Assembly (NCBI GenBank): GCA_010093685.1
Contig: MU006218.1
Location: 2,090,476-2,154,475 of the forward strand
DNA from: Ophiobolus disseminans
Taxonomy: Eukaryota; Ascomycota; Dothideomycetes; Pleosporales; Phaeosphaeriaceae
DNA: 64,000 nucleotides
Reading direction: 5' to 3'
The notes under the pieces were generated by a model. It did not search any database and was not told the origin of the DNA. It saw only the letters and a program-made list of their open reading frames with translations. Shown here piece by piece: positions 23,539 to 34,349 of this stretch (the stretch's first letter is position 1; every line of letters starts with the position of its first letter). A program made the translations under genes and the position numbers.

Positions 23539-24100
23539 GTGGGGCTTATGGAGCTGACTTTTGGATTTGAGGATGGGGAAAGAGTTTGAGAGATGGTGAA
23601 GATAAGAGAGATGAGATTGAAGAGTTTGGCGTGTGCTTACATTTACCTGCCATGCTATATGTGATTCGACGCGCATGGTGTTTTGGAGTATGCATGTTCT
23701 TCCCCACATGTTCGGGAGGATCAATCCATCGTTGGGCGGGGAAGACTGGGCTTCTCACTCCAGACCTCGACTTATCGGACCGCAGTGCACGGCATATACA
23801 GATGCCATCTTAGTTGTTGTCGCGGTTGATAGCGCAGTGTGTGATGCTGATGATGGGCCATAGGTGTCTTTGCCAAGGGAACCTGCACGACACGACACAT
23901 TATCAGTCGTCAATTGCGGCCACCTCCCGATGTTTGCGTCCGCTAGGCCCACGATAGAAGATGCATGTAATTGTAAGAAAGGCGAAGTGTGAGGTGCGAA
24001 GCCGACACCTTCGCAACATTAGTCACGTCGGAGTTCCGAGAGCCCGAAGTTCTTCATCACTCAACCCACCATCCGAACCCACACGACTCGCAACGCAACC

Positions 24101-25030
24101 ATGGCGCACCGGACATTACTCCTCCTCGCCCTCGTGCCCATCGCACTACTAACCCTCCAACTAATCATCGCCCCCCCGTTCCAAATGCTCACCTCCCTCA
24201 CAGCCCGCACAGCATCGCGCCTTCCCCGCATATTCCGCCTCACGCGCGCCAACTCCACCATGCCCTCAAGCTTCACCCTCGACCCCGCCATCTTCAACCC
24301 GACGCTCTACACCCAAATCACAAACATCTGGCTCCCCGGCGTCGATCTGCGCGGCGAAGCCTTGCCACATGATGTGTTGAAGCGCTGGTTCATGCTCACG
24401 GGCGCCGAGCGCGACGCCTTCGACAGCACGTGTCGCGCCCACTTCGCGCACGCGCTCGACGCCATTGGACCGCATGTCTTCTCCCCGCCGACCGCGCAGC
24501 CCTTCATCGACGAAATAGACAGCAAATTGGACGCGGGAGACGCCGCGTGGACGGCGCTCAGCTTGACGCTCCTACTAGACCAGATTCCGCGGAATGTATA
24601 CCGCACGGATGAGGGCCTGCGGAAGGTGTATACGCACTACGATAGCATGGCATACGCGTTATCGCAGACATTATTAGCCCGCCCGACGCGTCCAGACACA
24701 CACCCCCAATGGCGCCAGTCTGCGGCGCATAGATTGTGGTTCTATCTGCCATTGATGCACTCCGAGAATCTCGGTGCACATAACCTTCTAGATAAAATTC
24801 TCGTCGAAGCGACACAGGATTGCGAGCGCGCTGAGGGCTCGAAAGGGTTTGTCGCAGCACAGGTCAAGGCGGAGAAAGAGCATAGGGCTATTTTGGAAAG
24901 GTTTGGAAGGTATCCGCATCGCAATCGGGCGTTGGGACGGGGGAGTACGGGGGAGGAGGGAGTGTTTTTGAGGGAGGGGGGTGCGACGTTTGGGGTTGGT
25001 GGGGGGGATGGGGAGAAGGAGGATAGATAG
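24101..25030 (+). CDS. DUF924 family protein
   Basis: Single exon, 309 residues. After a hydrophobic N-terminus (LLLLALVPIALLTLQLIIA) that may act as signal anchor or part of a mitochondrial leader, the DUF924 core begins near residue 75. Its landmarks are KRWFMLTGAERDAFD, LTLLLDQIPRNVYRTD and ERFGRYPHRNRALGR. A second Met at residue 54 begins just before the conserved domain, so a shorter cytosolic form is possible. DUF924 proteins form an alpha-helical TPR-like fold whose biochemical role is, to my knowledge, not settled. Confidence 0.9.
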   Translation: MAHRTLLLLALVPIALLTLQLIIAPPFQMLTSLTARTASRLPRIFRLTRANSTMPSSFTLDPAIFNPTLYTQITNIWLPGVDLRGEALPHDVLKRWFMLTGAERDAFDSTCRAHFAHALDAIGPHVFSPPTAQPFIDEIDSKLDAGDAAWTALSLTLLLDQIPRNVYRTDEGLRKVYTHYDSMAYALSQTLLARPTRPDTHPQWRQSAAHRLWFYLPLMHSENLGAHNLLDKILVEATQDCERAEGSKGFVAAQVKAEKEHRAILERFGRYPHRNRALGRGSTGEEGVFLREGGATFGVGGGDGEKEDR

Positions 25031-25519
25031 TGCTGGAAAATGTAATGTTGCGAGTGGTTCATGAAAGTGAGTAGTCGCAATGTGTAAGGCCTTTTCATTT
25101 CCCGACATCCAAGACTGAAACGGCAATGCAAGGAGTACCACGTAACACCAGCCTATCTGCCAGTGCATCTTCCGTACCTCAACACAGCGCCGTTATGTTA
25201 GATCTTCCTTCAAAGTATTGGAAAGCGGCCAAAGCCGTCAGCGAATCGAGTCAGGAAAGGGCGAGAGGGTCATGTTACTGGCATGGTAGTGAAGAGCAGG
25301 AACTGGATGCATGAAGGGCGGTGAAAGAATCGGGCCAGTCCTATACGTAGGCACCAACATCATGTGACAACCCATGCCTAGGTAAAGTGGACCTCACCTC
25401 CTCCACTGCGCCACAGCTCGGGCCTCAACGAAAAACATCCAAATCGAAAGGGCGCCGCCCTTATTCGATACTTAAAGCCTTCATTGAACTCCCACCACCA
25501 CGACATCCCAGACAATACC

Positions 25520-26572
25520 ATGGCAATCTGCGAAGTGTGTCCAAACCAAGGCGTGTTTCGCTGCACCGGCTGCGCTGAGAGTCACTACTGCTCAGTACTA
25601 TGCCAGAAGAAATCATGGTTCGACCACAAGCACCTCTGCAAGAGCTTCAACGACTTCCGCACCGCACCCTCCACCACGGATGACAACCAGAGCTACATCC
25701 GCGCAATCTACTTCCCCGCCGACACCCTGAAGCCCCGCTTCGAATGGCTCAAAGTCTCCTCCATCAACGGCACTCACACGCGCGTCAACCTCGGACCCCT
25801 CCTCGCCCTCACCCCCGAAGAAAGAGCATCCACCTGCTACGAAGCCGCCGGCTGGGACCACGTTAACACCGCCATCGGTCTTGATCGCTACATGCCGCAC
25901 ACCATCCGCGTGCACTACCGCACCGACGCCACCGAGCCCAACAAGTGCATCCAGAAGAACACCGATACTCGCTCCCCGTTTCTTCATCAGTGGAACGGCC
26001 CCGTCATCGCGTATGGCATCAAAACATTCACCCTGGACTCCCACCCCAAGGATATGGTCGACCTTGCGCCCGCGGATACGCGTGAAGTCATCAATTTCTT
26101 CAACACGTACCTTTTGCGCAATCCCGCGGACGATATACGCTCGAGTGGCCCAAGTCCTAGTCCGATGGACTTCATGGCCTCACTTGTGACCAAGAAGGCT
26201 CTTGAAATGGTTCAGTGCGTGCGCGTTAATTGCGATGGCGAGACTGAGGCCAAGGGTGGTGCGCGCTGTCAGGTTATCCGTCTGCCTATCAAGCACGCTA
26301 TCTTCACGCAAGCACCGGTTGCTGCCTCGGAGCGATTCGGACAGGCGTTGGTTGCGGCGCGCATCCCGGGCAGTGTGGAGATGTGGGAGGGTGGGAGGAG
26401 CAAGAATGTTGCTGTGGAGAGGATTGTGGCGAAGGGGAGTGTTGGAGAGGATGGGGTGTGGGTCGGAGAAGAGGAGGTGCCTGATACGTGGAGAGATTCG
26501 GTGGGCTCGTTCATTGTTGCGCGTCGCGATACGAAGGATGTTTCTGTCGACGAGGTTGCTGGGTTGTTGTAG
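25520..26572 (+). CDS. MYND-type zinc-finger protein
   Basis: Single exon, 350 residues. The first 45 residues are a MYND finger: CEVCPNQGVFRCTGCAESHYC, then SVLCQKKSWFDHKHLCKSF, with the C-x2-C, C-x2-C, C-x3-C, H-x3-C spacing. The rest (about residues 60-350) is a conserved-looking domain of unknown function that is shared with the decayed copy 1 kb downstream. MYND fingers mediate protein-protein contacts. A start 12 codons upstream is also open, but the chosen Met directly precedes the finger. Confidence 0.85.
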   Translation: MAICEVCPNQGVFRCTGCAESHYCSVLCQKKSWFDHKHLCKSFNDFRTAPSTTDDNQSYIRAIYFPADTLKPRFEWLKVSSINGTHTRVNLGPLLALTPEERASTCYEAAGWDHVNTAIGLDRYMPHTIRVHYRTDATEPNKCIQKNTDTRSPFLHQWNGPVIAYGIKTFTLDSHPKDMVDLAPADTREVINFFNTYLLRNPADDIRSSGPSPSPMDFMASLVTKKALEMVQCVRVNCDGETEAKGGARCQVIRLPIKHAIFTQAPVAASERFGQALVAARIPGSVEMWEGGRSKNVAVERIVAKGSVGEDGVWVGEEEVPDTWRDSVGSFIVARRDTKDVSVDEVAGLL

Positions 26573-27143
26573 GAATGCAACACTGACGTAGCGCTGGGGA
26601 TCGGGAAGGAGTGGAGAGGCAACGGAAGGTGACGGAATTGGTGGATTCGTTGCCATCTTTTGGGGGCCAGAAGGAAAGAAGTTGACGAGCTTCATCCCGA
26701 GTTGACTGCTTGATCGCTGCTCACGCGCAAAATGTAGCAAGAACAGTCCCTTTGAACCTATGCAAGAGGTTCTACATTCTACTGGCAGCCGTATCGGCAA
26801 GATCTAATGTCTCGTACGCATCCCGTCGTGTTCTCACCGCCCCAGTAACAAAAGCGCATACACCACCACGCCTAGTTCCTCCACACCGCTCGACATCAAT
26901 TAAACCGGAACCACAAGGCGTAAAAAGATAGGTCCAGGCGCCCGTGTCTGTCCTCGAGTAGTCTCACCCTAATCAAGCCCAGTAGCCACGTGCCATCTCG
27001 TCACTTTCACTTCACTTCGTCATCGCGCTAGGTCGCGCTTGGACCTCAACCACAAGAACCTTTCTGCACGTTGCTTTCCTCTCTCCCACCTGCAATACCC
27101 CAAGCACCCACAACCTTCGAAATCGACGCGAACCACGACAAAC
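26573..27143. other. Intergenic between MYND gene and its decayed copy
   Basis: About 570 bp with no supported gene. It would contain the promoter of the downstream copy. Confidence 0.45.
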
Positions 27144-28245
27144 ATGGCGACTTCCAACGTTCCCGCAGCACTTGGACTGTGCGATGAGTGCAATGAGGAG
27201 GGCACGCATGTCTGCGACGGCTGTCACAGCAGTCGCTACTGCTCTAAGGCGTGTTAGAAGATGACATGGCCGACTCACAAGCATCCCTGCAAGTCGTTTC
27301 TACAACTAGCACCCCGTCCTGCTGCCGAGACCGAGTCCTAGAGTTATACTCGAGCTATCCTCTTCGATCCGGCTCTACCCCGCCCTCAATTCGTATGGCT
27401 CGAGATGGAGCGATGTCCTGATTTCATCTCCTCCAAAGCCTATTCCGTGAAAGACCTGCTCGCCGAGAGTACAAGGCAAAGCTGGGACCCAGCGGCACGG
27501 TGATCGGTCATCGGGGATCACGGTTCCAGCATAACAATATCATGGGTCGACAGCTTCATCACTCTATCGAGATCCTCTCCCGAGACACTGTCTATTCCGA
27601 TGGCTCAGAGTCAAATGCGGCTGTCAAGAGCATCACGGATCCGACATCCAAATACCTCCATAGTGGCGCGGGCCCATCATCGCTTACGGCACGGACTTCG
27701 ACGAGGATACGTCCGGCCTAGAGGCACAAAACGTCTTTGACCTCACGCCCACTGACTTGCGTCATGTTGCGGATTGGTTCAACGGTTACAGGTTCTTCCA
27801 CGACATCATCTCCGGCGACCCCAGAGTTCTGCAGGCCGAGTTTCAAGCTAAGCGCATAGCACGCAAAGCAAAGATCGAGAAAGAAGTTGGCAAAGTTGGT
27901 GAGATCATGGTCGACGCGGTCCGGGTCAACTGTGATGGCGATGTCAAAGTTGACAAGCATTACAAGTGCGAGTGTCTCCAGATACCCGCTTCGCATCCTA
28001 TCTTCCAGCAGACTCCTACCGATATTTCCAAGCGCATCGAGCTACCCGTTCTCGTCCGCCGTATCCCAGGAAGTGTCAACAAGTGGAACAAGAGAACCGA
28101 CGTCCCGACTAGTATGGTTCCATACGTCAACCAAGCCGGCACCTTCTTGAACATCGGCTGCCAGCCCGAACGCAAGAACGACTTCTCAAATACTCCTTGG
28201 GATTCGCGCCTCCCGGGTGGCAGAATTCCGTCGGAGCCGTCGTAG
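27144..28245 (+). pseudogene. Decayed tandem copy of the MYND-finger gene
   Basis: The reading begins with MATSNVPAALGLCDECNEEG and a MYND finger homologous to the gene 1.6 kb upstream. It is stopped by TAG at 27255 and again at 27339. The first TAG stands where the intact copy has CAG (Gln in LCQKK), the change expected from CpA-to-TpA mutation. Frame then shifts, but homology can be followed into the C-terminal domain (DLTPTDLRHVADWFNGYRFF, and VRRIPGSVNKWNK matching AARIPGSVEMWEG). The end near 28245 still matches the upstream WRDSVGSFIVARR segment. It is thus a tandem duplicate inactivated by point mutations and indels. Confidence 0.8.
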
Positions 28246-28840
28246 TTATACGCCAGGACAAGAAGAAGCTACTGCCCGAACGTGTTTGCTGCACTTGCGG
28301 AGTATTGCCAACTCTACCTCTCCCCCATCTTCGAAGCGCAGACGGAGAGCAGTGATTGCGATGACGTCAGCCTCCGCTTGGACAAGAGCCATGTCCTCAA
28401 GGAGATCACCAAGGACAAGTTTCGAAGAGTACTTCCAGGCACGGAAAGCACGCCAGGTCGATCCGGAGAAGCAACATGTCGCGTCTCCGTACGCTTAGGG
28501 GTGCCTGCACCGTGATAGCCTGATGAGGTATGTCGTATCGCTCTTGCTAATAGCCCCAGCCCTAACATACAAGCCAGAGACGATTGTCGGATCTTCTATG
28601 TGGGAAGAAAGTATGTCTTTGAAAGTCTCAATGCATTCATGATGGGTTGCGAAAAGCTTATCGACAAGCACACACGGGCGAGGAGTCCCAACGATGTTGA
28701 GAACGGGCGATTGCCGGACAGTATGAGGCCGAGAAACAATTCGCAATGCAAGCTTCAATCAATGTGTAAACGCGCGCAACCTCGTTTGCTTTGAACTTTT
28801 TTCATTCATCATATCTGTCACCCCACGCCCAAACGCACAT
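28246..28840. other. Gene-poor stretch after the MYND pseudogene
   Basis: A short plus-strand frame (about 28282-28515) follows on directly from the pseudogene and may be its extended 3' end, but I cannot tie it to a known domain. Otherwise nothing is supported. Confidence 0.4.
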
Positions 28841-29269
28841 CTACAGCTTACTCGCATAACCCCCCGCCTCCCTCGTAACCATAACCCTCATCGGCCCATC
28901 CAACAACCCCTCCTCCTTCATCACCTTTCCCATCGCCCTGAACCCCTCGCTCTTCGCATGCACATCAATCGCCACTTTGTCCTTGTACCTTTAACACTAT
29001 CAGCAAATTGCCTACTCCCGACTCTCAAACACAGCACCCACGTCTCTAGCATAACAAACGTCGGCGCATCGCCCTTGACCTCCTTGTGCAAATGGTAGCG
29101 CAGCGTGCCCGGCTCGTTGGCTTTTACGGATACGGCGGCTTGCGTGAGGAGTTCTTCGACCTGGGGGGTGTTAGGATGTGGAGGAGGGGATGGGATGGGG
29201 TGGGGTGGGTTGTACGCGGGCTGCTTTGCCGGGCTTGGGCGTTATGAGGGCTATGATGTCGATTGTCAT
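28841..29269 (-). CDS. Small antibiotic-biosynthesis-monooxygenase (ABM) domain protein
   Basis: Three short exons (29269-29216, 29160-29042, 28988-28841) give 106 residues, the size of a single ABM ferredoxin-like dimeric domain. Landmarks are the first strand MTIDIIALITPKPGKAAR, the helix VEELLTQAAVSVKANEPGTL, the strand RYHLHKEV, and FVMLETYKDKVAIDVHAKSEGF. Because every exon is small it is easy to miss. Such proteins include quinone or polyketide monooxygenases and stress proteins. The 30.1-kb gene encodes another small dimeric alpha-beta barrel type, so two such enzymes lie close together. Exact reaction unknown. Confidence 0.82.
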
Positions 29270-30123
29270 GATGTTCTGAATAATGAAGATGATGACTGAG
29301 AGGTTTGAGATGAATGCATTGATGCGATGATATTGTTGGTGGTTGTTCGGCACGTGGCGTCATGCAGTTTGTGGAGAAGCGGAAGTTGCCGAGGCACGGA
29401 TTGAGAGGGAACGCGACTCATTCAGCAACAGCAGCAGCCTACACGACAGCTCCTTCACCCATCGCACAACTCAACCATCTTTTTGCGGACAGGCGTCAAA
29501 ATCATCGCGTTGATAGATAAGCTAGGAAACCCCGCGGCAATTGCGACCGACCTTCCAGGATGTACTCGGATGCCGAGCAGCCCACTCCGCGCCGGAAGCC
29601 GCCTTGGGAGTGTTTTGCCGTTAGGGCACACCCACGATCTTGTCTTCTTTTGATCCCAACAAAGTTGATCGTCGCATTTTCCATGTGGTGACAGCGATGC
29701 CAGGTAACTGGATGCATGTCAAGGTTCCTTGAAACATACGTACGAGAAGACTTGCGGGATGCAACGAAAGGCGGTGCCACCACTGATCCACCATCAGAAA
29801 CGAAGGGCGAGTCGGGTCAGATATGTTGTCAGATTCGGAGGCCTGCGGAGGAATCTGGGCCGATGTGCTCTCGCAGACGTACCACGACCCACCCGCCGTA
29901 CGGTGCAAGATGTTCTGATCTTTCGCCAGGTCAGCAACTATGCCACAACAGGACAATGCTGTCCGCCTTACCTCAACTTCGTCCAATAGAGGCACAAGGA
30001 TACCGTATGGGCCGTGCAGTATAGATCCTTCGAACACATCAAGTCGATTGACATCCTCGGTATGGGTATAAAGCAGCCTTCAAACAACCCACTCCATCTC
30101 CTCCCCCATCTCCATCCACAACA
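29270..30123. other. Intergenic
   Basis: About 850 bp between the divergent ABM and EthD-type genes. Frames on both strands lack domains and overlap each other. I see nothing else supported; it should hold both promoters. Confidence 0.45.
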
Positions 30124-30510
30124 ATGACTTACACCGTCTTCTTCCTCACTTCCCGTGCACCAAGCGTCACAATCGAGCAATTCAAAGACCACTACGAAAA
30201 CACACACATCCCCCTCGTCTTCGAGTGTCTCAAAGACGTCCTTCCTTTGAGCCACACGCGCTACTACCTCAAGCGCAACGACGCCGCCCAGGGCGCGCCC
30301 CCGCTCGTCCTCATGGGCGACGCATCGTTGGTTGATTACGATTGCCTCACGATCATCGAGTATCGCGATGAGGAGCACTTTAGCCAGTTCAATCAGGCGT
30401 ATATGACGAGCCCCAGGAAGTCGGAGTTGGAGGCGGATCAGCAGGCGTTTTCGGATGCGGAGAAGTTTAGGGTTATTGCGGTGGAGGGGGCGAGGGGGAC
30501 GAAGTTTTGA
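30124..30510 (+). CDS. EthD-domain protein
   Basis: Single exon, 128 residues, the size of one EthD domain. The N-terminus MTYTVFFLTSRAPSVTIEQF is the first strand and turn. The motif FKDHYENTHIPLV carries the conserved HYxxxHxPL-type helix, followed by HTRYYLKRN and DYDCLTIIEYRDEEHFSQF. EthD-family proteins are dimeric ferredoxin-like enzymes or accessory proteins, including some decarboxylases and cyclases in fungal pathways. Target unknown. Confidence 0.88.
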   Translation: MTYTVFFLTSRAPSVTIEQFKDHYENTHIPLVFECLKDVLPLSHTRYYLKRNDAAQGAPPLVLMGDASLVDYDCLTIIEYRDEEHFSQFNQAYMTSPRKSELEADQQAFSDAEKFRVIAVEGARGTKF

Positions 30511-30711
30511 TGGGTGGATGTGTAGCGGTTACGGGCGTCGTGACACGGAGCCTGCAGAAGAGCTGCGGATGAGTTGTATTGCATTGTTCTATCTATCATC
30601 GAGATGTTCCTTGGACATAGGGTTTCGGCGCTTTCTTTCGTCTCGAGTCGCATCACTCGGCCCATTCCACCTTCTTCACAACATCGTTCATCCTATCTTG
30701 ACAGGAGAATC

Positions 30712-31029
30712 CTACGTGAATGCACTTTCGTAGTCCACCACCTTGGGAGTCGATTTCAGCAGCTGTTCTTCCGACGTGCGTTGCCGTGGGTTTGCTTGTT
30801 TGGTCGCAATCCACTGCCGCCGTGGTCGCACGTAGAGATTGTACAAGGTCTCCAAGCCGATGGTGTACATTCCGAAACACAGCCACCCGAGACTCACGTG
30901 TATAGAACTTTGCGTCCAGAAGCGTAGGAATTTGCGTGGTTCAGCAATCCTATCGCTGTACAGGCCTTCGTCTTCCCAGCCCCGTATAGCCATTAGCTGG
31001 TATGGGAGGTCCCGCTCCACCTTGTACAT
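30712..31029 (-). CDS. Small hypothetical membrane protein
   Basis: Single frame, 105 residues. Residues about 40-65 (IHVSLGWLCFGMYTIGLETLYNLYV) form one membrane-spanning segment, flanked by basic residues (RPRRQW) on the C-terminal side. No family recognised. It is the last credible intact gene before the repeat-rich half. It could also be a remnant. Confidence 0.45.
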   Translation of the reverse strand: MYKVERDLPYQLMAIRGWEDEGLYSDRIAEPRKFLRFWTQSSIHVSLGWLCFGMYTIGLETLYNLYVRPRRQWIATKQANPRQRTSEEQLLKSTPKVVDYESAFT

Positions 31030-31429
31030 TGCAATGGAAGAGACTCAATCTGAGGGGATGGGTATGGTGTCGCAGGTGAAGAGGAGGAGTATGGGCTATT
31101 TATAAGACAAGAGAACATCGTTGAGCAAGTGAAATGAGACCGTAAATGCGGCGTGGAACTTGCATTTTCCAGCCAGAATGATACGAGTGTGAACGAAAGG
31201 GGACAACTCTACAATGAGCGCGAAGAATAGTAGAAATAAGAGAGAGGTCATGTATGCGAACGAGGTGCTGCGCTTACCGCCCGTAGAATTCGTCGCGATA
31301 ACCTTCCTTAACATGGATGGCAAGCGAGTCGCCCACGCAAGCGAGTCGCCCACCCCACCAACTTTGCGCACCTCTAATGGCGTACAACTCGGCAACCTTT
31401 TAAGGTATAATATAATTATTGATACAGTA
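31030..31429. other. Boundary stretch between gene-rich and repeat-rich halves
   Basis: About 400 bp. It contains a small duplication of GCGAGTCGCCCAC (about 31324-31352). A minus-strand frame with one hydrophobic segment is present but unsupported. Sequence becomes repeat-like immediately after. Confidence 0.45.
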
Positions 31430-33673
31430 GATTAAGCAGTATCTAATATATCCTTTTTGCATGTACGTGAGTTATGACCTGTCTCCCTGCACCTCCTACA
31501 GCGCGCAAGAGCCTAGCGGCTCACACCCAATTGCTCTCCTCTCTGACGCTCTTCACGAGTAACCTGCTGATCAGCCTTACGTTGAGCAAGTAGGTCCTCG
31601 CCAGCTCCCTTTGTTAAGGTTTCGCACAAGGTAATCAAGCCAGATAGACAGTGCGGTCTTGCGCACGCGATACTTATGCTTGAATTAGCGTGTCACACTA
31701 GGAACGTCGCGGTGGTTAGCAGGTCGAATTACGACCACATTGAGCTCGCGTGGGAGCAGTGGCAGCTGTGTGTAGACTTTCCCAACGTTAGTTAAAAAAT
31801 TGCAGATGTGGCCGCGATACTTGTACTGTACGCCTTAGTGTTGACGAACCTCTACAAAGCAATGTGCGCGAGCAATGCACATCTCTTCAATTGGAGACGA
31901 CTCAGGGAGGAAATCTGGGACTTCACCTGGGTCGGCGTTGTTCTCCATGCTGAAGAGATATGGTTCCTGATCCGTGCGCTTCTTAGGCGCATCTGATCGA
32001 ATGCAGGCGTCACAGACATTGTCTGCTTGAAGCTTCATGTTGAACCACTTCTCATAGCATCGTGAACACTCTTCTATCTGCTCCTTGTCAAGCATCTTGT
32101 GAAACTTCTGTAGATCTTCCTAATCATTAGGACTGAGTGCAGGATCGTCCTTCTAGTCGGCATCGTATTCGTCATGAATGAGTGTAGGGTCACTAGCAGT
32201 AAGTCGAGCACTGTTCGCCTCGCGTTGACGAGCAGCAGCACTGGGCAGACTACGCTGACGAGCGCGAGAGACACGAGGATAACTGCCCAAGCTCCAGTTA
32301 GATGACATGGGACCACGGCTTCCAGATAGTGTCCAAGACGGTGTCGCAGATGGTGTTCTAGATAGTGTGCCAGAGGGAGGTGCAGCAGGGCGCGAAGACG
32401 GGTTGTTGTCATCTTCATCAGCATCCTTCCTGCCAGCGCAATCGTTGCACTTGTCGTACTCAAGGAAAGGACGATTAAGTCAGAACTCAGGACGAAGCTT
32501 CTCCTTTCAACAGCTCTGACACTACTTGTATTGGTCTTCTAGGGCCTTAACGTCCTCGCTAAACTCATCTTTGTAATAGCATTCATTGATACTATCCCCA
32601 GCACCCATGCGACGTAAGTTATAGCGCAGGCAGTAGCAGACGTTGCACTGGAAAGCTTCTCCATCAGGTATCTCGTCTGGAGTTGGATCGCCACCCTGCG
32701 CCTGTGAGGAAACAGCACTAATGGATTGGCGACGCGAAGATGTAGGAGTCTGATAATTACGACGTCTACCTGCAGGCAATGAGGGACGACGAAACATTAT
32801 AGGACCTGGGCTCTCTTCATATGGCGTGAACACTGCTCCAGCAGGGCCAATCGGGTGTGCAAGTCGTGGTGGCTGAGGAGCGATTGACCGTAGCACATTC
32901 ACAACAATGTTTGACTGTGTTGACGTTGGCATAGAACTCTCTCCTGAGACAGCTGTCGTCGCGCTAGCCTTAGAACCTGAAGGTCTACAACTAACTGTTT
33001 GTGCCATGATAGCAGTTAAGGTTAGGGTAGATAGTGGAACTTCTCCTGCACGACGCTTAACTCGATGCTCACGACGTATACGATCCTACTCAACACGAGC
33101 TGTAGCCTCTGCAGGTGTATCTTGAGAAGCTTTGCCATAAGGCAAGAAATCGGCAAGAGCGGAGCGCTTTGAAGGAGTTACTAGCGCGGGAACGTCCCCA
33201 GATTCAGAGAGGCTGGCAGTAGATGCGCTCTTCTTGAGCTTACGTCTCTAAATAGCAATAGCAACTGTTAGACTATCAACTATATCAACCTTCATGCTAC
33301 AACTGCAAGAAGGTCGGCCTTTTTGTAGTTTGACAGTAACTATACCAAGTAAGGCGCAAAAAGGGTTGATACATACCATGCTCCTACTTATTGCCTTGCT
33401 CACTGTTCTTATCCCAGCATCGCGACATGCTTTGCATATCTTCTTGTAGCGTCTACTACCTATTAGATCTAGCATATGCTTTGCTCGACCACAGTTGCGG
33501 CATGTAGGGTTCTCGTCATTAGGAAAAATAGGCGCATCTGGAGGCGCTGGCGGTCCCATGCCACCAGGTGGGAGAGGGGGAGGTGGAGCGCCTACTCCTG
33601 CAGCAGTCGCTATCTTGTGTTGAAAGTAATGTGAGGAGAAGAGAGTAGCTAGACTATACGTTAAATGCGACAC
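31430..33673 (-). mobile_element. Truncated Helitron (N-terminal zinc-ribbon / helicase-like part)
   Basis: Minus-strand reading can be followed from 33673. It opens with a Pro-rich start and a Cys4 ribbon (CRNCGRAKHM, then KICKACRD), then a probable intron ending near 33249, then a second Cys block (CNVCYCLRYNLRRMG). Later come ECSRCYEKWFNMKL and CDACIRSDAP followed by FSMENNADPGEVPDFL and PIEEMCIARAHCFVEV, the pattern that precedes the Rep/helicase region of fungal Helitrons. Downstream LPLLPRELNVVVIRP continues the match to about 31640. In-frame TAG/TAA codons fall where Gln or Trp is expected. The Rep catalytic HUH motif and PIF1 helicase are missing, so it is a truncated, dead copy. Confidence 0.65.
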
Positions 33674-34179
33674 TTCTAATTGCTACCTGCCTTGATAGGT
33701 ACACACTTTATCAATTGTCACTCTGCATAGATAGCAGCAGGCGCAAAGGCGCAATTGTTTGTGTACACGGAAAGCGCAAACACAAGGGCAGATAAATGTT
33801 GACGCAAGAGAGGGTTGGGTGGGTGCAGCAGAATGTCCAAGCAAAGGTTTTAAGAAATATTTACTATAGTGGGTGGTAGCACAATCTTCCCAAACAGGCT
33901 ACCTTAGCACGCTACAATACGCAGTCACGTCACTCTACACTACACTTTGCACCTCGCACCAATTGCCAAACTCTAACTCCGTGGGCCCTTGCCATCCTGG
34001 TGGTGCTCCTTCTCAATGGGCGGCTGCAGCCCTTGCCGTATCTTGGCTGCCTCTCCCTCCTCAACAGACAGCGGGCAGGGACGCAGGCAAAAGCCCGGCG
34101 GTGGGCTTAGGTCGCCTGTAGCTGGCTGGTAGGATGGTGTTGGTGGGGTTGGGTAGGCCTTTCATCTAATGTTGTCATC
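33674..34179. other. Non-coding flank of the Helitron fragment
   Basis: About 500 bp without supported genes. It may contain the Helitron 5' end, but I could not fix a terminus. Confidence 0.4.
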
Positions 34180-34349
34180 GTTGTTGCGCAGCATGCCTCC
34201 GGCAATTAGGGATACCCTAAACCCTATTGCGCTTGCGGCGGGTTTTTGTAGTGAGAGAGACAGTGCGTCCCATCTGATTTCGTCGTTGTGCAGCATGCCT
34301 CTGGCGGTTGGGGACACCCTAAACCCGGTTGCGCCTGCGGCGGGCTGTT
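34180..34349. repeat. Two direct repeats of about 67 bp with CCCTAAACCC core
   Basis: Copies at about 34180-34246 and 34281-34349 share CAGCATGCCTC, then GGG-TACCCTAAACCC-type text and GCG(C/T)-TTGCGGCGGG. Most differences are transitions (C/T, A/G). The core has telomere-like TTAGGG/CCCTAA hexamers but no true tandem telomere array. Confidence 0.75.

Noticed and set aside
22882..23589. Long plus-strand frame of 235 codons
   Set aside because: It lies antisense to the P450 N-terminal exon and is Arg/Pro/His-rich, a typical GC shadow.
29621..30037. Minus-strand 138-codon frame between the ABM and EthD genes
   Set aside because: No domain, overlaps an equally long plus-strand frame, low-complexity mixture unlike the neighbouring genes.
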